Below, piece by piece: positions 61,240 through 64,000 of a stretch of DNA of 64,000 bases (position 1 is its first letter; each line of letters begins with the position of its first letter). The position numbers and the translations under genes were made by a program. This DNA is from Intrasporangium calvum DSM 43043 (GTDB taxonomy: Bacteria; Actinomycetota; Actinomycetes; Actinomycetales; Dermatophilaceae). The DNA is taken from NCBI RefSeq assembly GCF_000184685.1, contig NC_014830.1:186001-250000 (forward strand). The letters run 5' to 3'. The notes under the pieces were generated by a model. The model was given only the letters and a program-made list of their open reading frames with translations, was not told the DNA's origin and did no database searches.

Positions 61240-62235
61240 GTGAACCTCGACGCGCTCGTCGCCGCGCACTCGGCCCAGTGGAGCCGGCTGGACGAGCTGA
61301 GCCGGCGGCGTCGGCTGACCGGCGGCGAGGCGGACGAGCTGCTCGACCTCTACCAGCAGGTGTCGACCCACCTGTCGCTGATCCGCTCCGGCGAGGCCGA
61401 CCCGACGCTGATCCGGCACCTGTCGACGATCCTCAGCCGGGCCCGCGTGACCCTGGCGGGACGAGGCTCGTCGACGTGGGCTGACCTCGGGGCGTTCTTC
61501 GTGCGGACGTTCCCTGCGGCGCTCTACCGGCTGCGGCGGTGGTGGCTGGGCACGCTCGCCCTCAACCTCGTGGCCGCGGTGCTCGTCGCCTGGTGGACCG
61601 TCGAGCACCCGCAGGTGTACACGTCGGTGATGTCGCGCGCGCAGATCGACGCCTACGTCGGCACCGACTTCGAGAACTACTACCGGGAGTTTCCGCACCA
61701 CGAGTTCGCCACGCTCGTCTGGGTCAACAACGCGTGGGTGGCGGCCCAGTGCATCGTCTTCGGCGTGCTCGGCCTGCCCGTCGTCTACGTGCTCTGGCAG
61801 AACACCCTGAACCTCGGCGTCGCCGGCGCGCTCATGGCCAGCCACGACCGCGCCTCGCTCTTCTTCGGGATGATCCTGCCGCACGGGCTGCTCGAGCTGA
61901 CCGCGGTATTCGTCGCGGGCGGGGCTGGGCTGTGGCTCTTCTGGTCGTGGATCGAGCCGGGGCCGCGGCCCCGGGCGGTTGCCTTCGCCGAGGCGGGGCG
62001 CACCGTCATCGCGATCGCGCTGGGGCTCGCCGCGGTGCTGCTCGTCAGCGGGATCATCGAGGGTTTCGTCACGCCGTCCGCCCTGCCGACCGGGGCGCGG
62101 ATCCTCATCGGTGTCCTCGCTGAGGGGGCGTTCCTCGCCTACGTGTTCGTGGTCGGACGGCGAGCCTTCCGGGGCGGGGCGACCGGGGACGTGTCGCGCG
62201 CGGCCGTGGGCGACGCCGCCCCCGTGGTCGGCTGA
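61240..62235 (+). CDS. SpoIIM/DUF95-family membrane protein
   Basis: 331 residues: NLDALVAAHSAQWSRLDELS, then membrane segments including ALNLVAAVLVAWWTV and FFGMILPHGLLELTAVFVAG, the latter carrying the conserved PHGxxE motif. Named after Bacillus stage II protein M, but in non-sporulating actinobacteria it belongs to the RDD/DUF58/MoxR cluster, with unknown role. GTG start fixed by TATCGT 6 nt upstream. Confidence 0.88.
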   Translation: MNLDALVAAHSAQWSRLDELSRRRRLTGGEADELLDLYQQVSTHLSLIRSGEADPTLIRHLSTILSRARVTLAGRGSSTWADLGAFFVRTFPAALYRLRRWWLGTLALNLVAAVLVAWWTVEHPQVYTSVMSRAQIDAYVGTDFENYYREFPHHEFATLVWVNNAWVAAQCIVFGVLGLPVVYVLWQNTLNLGVAGALMASHDRASLFFGMILPHGLLELTAVFVAGGAGLWLFWSWIEPGPRPRAVAFAEAGRTVIAIALGLAAVLLVSGIIEGFVTPSALPTGARILIGVLAEGAFLAYVFVVGRRAFRGGATGDVSRAAVGDAAPVVG

Positions 62236-62247
62236 CCCCCAAACCCC

Positions 62248-62349
62248 ATCGAAAGAGCACTTCGTCCCCCGGCCAATCGAAAGAGCACTTCGTCCCCCGG
62301 CCAATCGAAAGAGCACTTCGTACCAAGGGGGACGAAGTGCTCTTTCGAT
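62248..62349. repeat. Triple direct repeat plus inverted copy
   Basis: A 28-bp unit beginning ATCGAAAGAGCACTTCGT occurs at 62248-62275 and 62276-62303; a third, shortened copy is 62304-62324. An inverted copy (GGGGGACGAAGTGCTCTTT, 62327-62345, continuing to 62349) can pair with any of the three. Located between convergent SpoIIM and DUF58, so it can act as a two-way terminator with alternative pairings. Confidence 0.95.
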
Positions 62350-62351
62350 GG

Positions 62352-63647
62352 TCAGAGGAGGCCTTCGCTCTTGAGCCAGAGGTAGTGGTCGGCGAGCCTG
62401 GCCGGCAGCTCATCGGCCTCGGCGTCGATGACGTCGACGCCCAGCCGCGCGAGGGCGGCCGCCACGCGCTCCCGTCGGGCCATGGTGCGCTCCGCGGCCG
62501 CGGCGCCGTAGACGTCGGCCACGGTGGTGCGCTCGGCCAGGAGGGTTCCGACCGCAGGATCGGCGACGCTGGCGAGGACGACCCGGTGCCGTGCGACGAG
62601 CGTCGGGATGACGGGGAGCAGACCCTCCTCGATGGCCGCCGGCTCGAGCGGGGTGAGCAGCACGACGAGGGATCGCTGGTGGTGGCGGCTGACCACGGCG
62701 GACGCCAGGGCGGACCAGTCGGCCTCGACGATGGCCGGCTGGATCGGCGCGAGCGCGGAGACCACCTCGGCGAGCGGGCTCGTCCGGTCGGTCGACCCGA
62801 TCACCCGCACGCGCACCCGCTGATCCCCCGCGATGACGTCGACGCGGTCGTGCGCGTGCCCCGCGAGCGCCGTGAGGAGCAGGGTGGCGTCCATCGCCGC
62901 ATCGAGGCGGGGGACGTCGCCGACCCGGCCGGCGCTGGTCCGCGACGTGTCGACGACGACGACGATGCGACGGTGCTGCTCCGGCCGCCATGTGCGGACG
63001 ACGACCGACCCTCGCCGGGCGGTGGCCCGCCAGTCGATCGACCGCACGTCGTCGCCCTCGACGTAGTCGCGCAGGGAGTCGAACTCGGTGCCCTGGCCGC
63101 GCCGGCGGACGGCGGAGCGCCCGTCGATCTGGCGCAGGCGGGACAGCTTGCTCGGCAGGTGGCGCCGCGAGTGGAAGGGATGGAGCACCCGGATCGTCCC
63201 GGCGACGGTGATGGAGGCCTGGCGGGCGGCGAGGCCCAGGGGTCCGTGCAGGCGCAGCGTCACCAGGTCGGCGTGCCGGTCACCCCGCCGCGTCGGGCGC
63301 AGCCGGGTGGTCAGCCGCACGCGGTCCCCGGAGCGGAGCCGCAGGTCGTGCCGGTCGTGCTCCGCCCCGGCGGACGGCTGCCACGCATCCCGGACCTGGC
63401 CTCGGACCGCTCGCCGGCCCGGGTTGGTCACCAGCAGCTCGCTCGTGACGGCCTCGCCGAGCCGGACCAGCGGCGCCACCGACCGCTCGATCACGAGACC
63501 ACGCGGGGAGGGCGCCAGGGCGAGATCGGCCAGGACGAGAACGAGGACTCCGAGCGTCCACAGCAGCACCGTTCCGACGCCCGGACGCCAGGCAACGGCG
63601 ACCGCGCCGAGCAGGACCACGAGGGCGGCCCGGCCCGTCAGGACCAT
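62352..63647 (-). CDS. DUF58 family protein
   Basis: 431-residue protein with N-terminal hydrophobic segments (ALVVLLGAVAVAWRP and TVLLWTLGVLVLVLADLALA) and the DUF58 signature GTEFDSLRDYVEGDDVRSID followed by WRATARRGSVVVRTW. The C-terminal part is VWA-like (IVVVVDTSRTSAGR, MIDAS-like Asp-x-Ser). DUF58 and MoxR ATPases act as chaperone/assembly pairs for other proteins. Lies 22 bp downstream of the MoxR gene. Confidence 0.9.
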   Translation of the reverse strand: MVLTGRAALVVLLGAVAVAWRPGVGTVLLWTLGVLVLVLADLALAPSPRGLVIERSVAPLVRLGEAVTSELLVTNPGRRAVRGQVRDAWQPSAGAEHDRHDLRLRSGDRVRLTTRLRPTRRGDRHADLVTLRLHGPLGLAARQASITVAGTIRVLHPFHSRRHLPSKLSRLRQIDGRSAVRRRGQGTEFDSLRDYVEGDDVRSIDWRATARRGSVVVRTWRPEQHRRIVVVVDTSRTSAGRVGDVPRLDAAMDATLLLTALAGHAHDRVDVIAGDQRVRVRVIGSTDRTSPLAEVVSALAPIQPAIVEADWSALASAVVSRHHQRSLVVLLTPLEPAAIEEGLLPVIPTLVARHRVVLASVADPAVGTLLAERTTVADVYGAAAAERTMARRERVAAALARLGVDVIDAEADELPARLADHYLWLKSEGLL

Positions 63648-63669
63648 GGCTCACACCCACTCCGCCGGC

Positions 63670-64000
63670 TCACCGAGGCACCGCCACGGAGCCCAGCGCG
63701 CTGTCGAGCACGGCTGCGACGCTCACTCCCTCCAGCTCGGCCTCGGGACGGAGGGCGAGGCGGTGCGCCAGCGTCGCGTGGGCCATCGCCTTGACGTCGT
63801 CGGGGGTGACGAAGGCGCGCCGGTGCAGCCACGCCCAGGCCCGGCTCGTCGCGAGCAGGGCGGTGGCCCCGCGCGGGCTGACTCCGAGGGCCAAGGAGGG
63901 GGAGGTGCGGGTCGCCCGGGCGATGTCGACGATGTAACCCGTGATCTCGGGGGAGACGACGACTCGCTGCACGGCGGCGGACCCCGCGGCGAGGTCGGCC
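63670..64000 (-). CDS. MoxR-family AAA ATPase, C-terminal part
   Basis: Only about 110 C-terminal residues are in the window; the rest lies beyond the edge. The lid segment reads VSPEITGYIVDIARATRTSP, LALGVSPRGATALLATSRAW and RAFVTPDDVKAMAHATLAHR, typical of the MoxR lid with the sensor-2 Arg in SPRG. The Walker motifs are not in view. Upstream gene of the moxR-DUF58 pair. Confidence 0.88.
   Translation of the reverse strand, partial: ADLAAGSAAVQRVVVSPEITGYIVDIARATRTSPSLALGVSPRGATALLATSRAWAWLHRRAFVTPDDVKAMAHATLAHRLALRPEAELEGVSVAAVLDSALGSVAVPR

Noticed and set aside
62248-62349. Possible CRISPR array
   Set aside because: The repeats are joined by a constant GGCCA rather than unique spacers, and no cas gene is present.
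1-64000. tRNA, rRNA, transposase or integrase genes
   Set aside because: I looked through all gaps and frames and found no cloverleaf, rRNA segment or recombinase motif.

Overview
The window is about 64 kb of very GC-rich DNA packed with chromosomal genes. It encodes CydABDC, CsoR, a CbiMNQO transporter, an ECF42-type sigma factor and a heliorhodopsin, and many starts look leaderless (TAnnnT about 6 nt before ATG or GTG). Together these point to an Actinomycetota chromosome, most likely Micrococcales and perhaps an Intrasporangiaceae relative; the family is an inference. I see no prophage, transposase, tRNA, rRNA or CRISPR.

Layout. 1-5.5 kb: the end of a large membrane protein, a DUF4446 protein overlapping pheA, and an amidohydrolase. 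5.6-7.7 kb: an iron-uptake locus, with an IdeR-type box in front of intact efeU but efeO and efeB reduced to deletion-scarred remnants. 7.7-16.1 kb: lipid kinase, DinB-like proteins, an oxidoreductase, zwf, a secreted phosphoesterase and an ABC exporter. 16.2-18.8 kb: a CbiMNQO cobalt/nickel transporter behind a 17-bp palindrome. 19-32.8 kb: serS and assorted housekeeping or accessory genes, including a heliorhodopsin, an ECF42 sigma factor with its DGPF/YCII partner, a UDG-like protein with a 12-bp minisatellite, and a SpoU methyltransferase.

32.7-38.8 kb is a copper locus. csoR, copZ, a membrane-anchored HxHP protein and the Cu(I) pump copA lie on the plus strand, with matching dyads in front of csoR and copZ. 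Divergent from csoR is a P1B-ATPase paralogue that has lost the phosphorylated Asp, the CPC motif, the GDGVND loop and nearly all of the actuator domain: a probable pseudo-pump. 38.9-44.8 kb holds purB, two VOC/phosphatase genes, an MFS exporter and galE. 45.1-52.5 kb is cydA-cydB-cydD-cydC followed closely by a BlaI-type repressor and an M56 metalloprotease, with a GTAGTA-GA-TACTAC dyad in front of cydA. 52.6-64 kb holds a GntR regulator, pyrD, paaK, a polar amino-acid ABC operon, a DEAD-box helicase and an RDD/SpoIIM/DUF58/MoxR cluster that runs off the end.

Two repeat systems cut across this gene map. A dispersed oligomer, core TATGCCGCTG (intergenic consensus CGTATGCCGCTGRGCYSG), occurs 19 times plus one single-mismatch copy, where well under one is expected; it lies both between and inside genes. 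A 72-bp inverted-repeat element with identical ends (GCAACACACCCG...CGGGTGTGTTGC) occurs four times, always exactly 72 bp long, with a diverged interior. Neither matches a repeat I can name, and they are the best candidates here for something undescribed.
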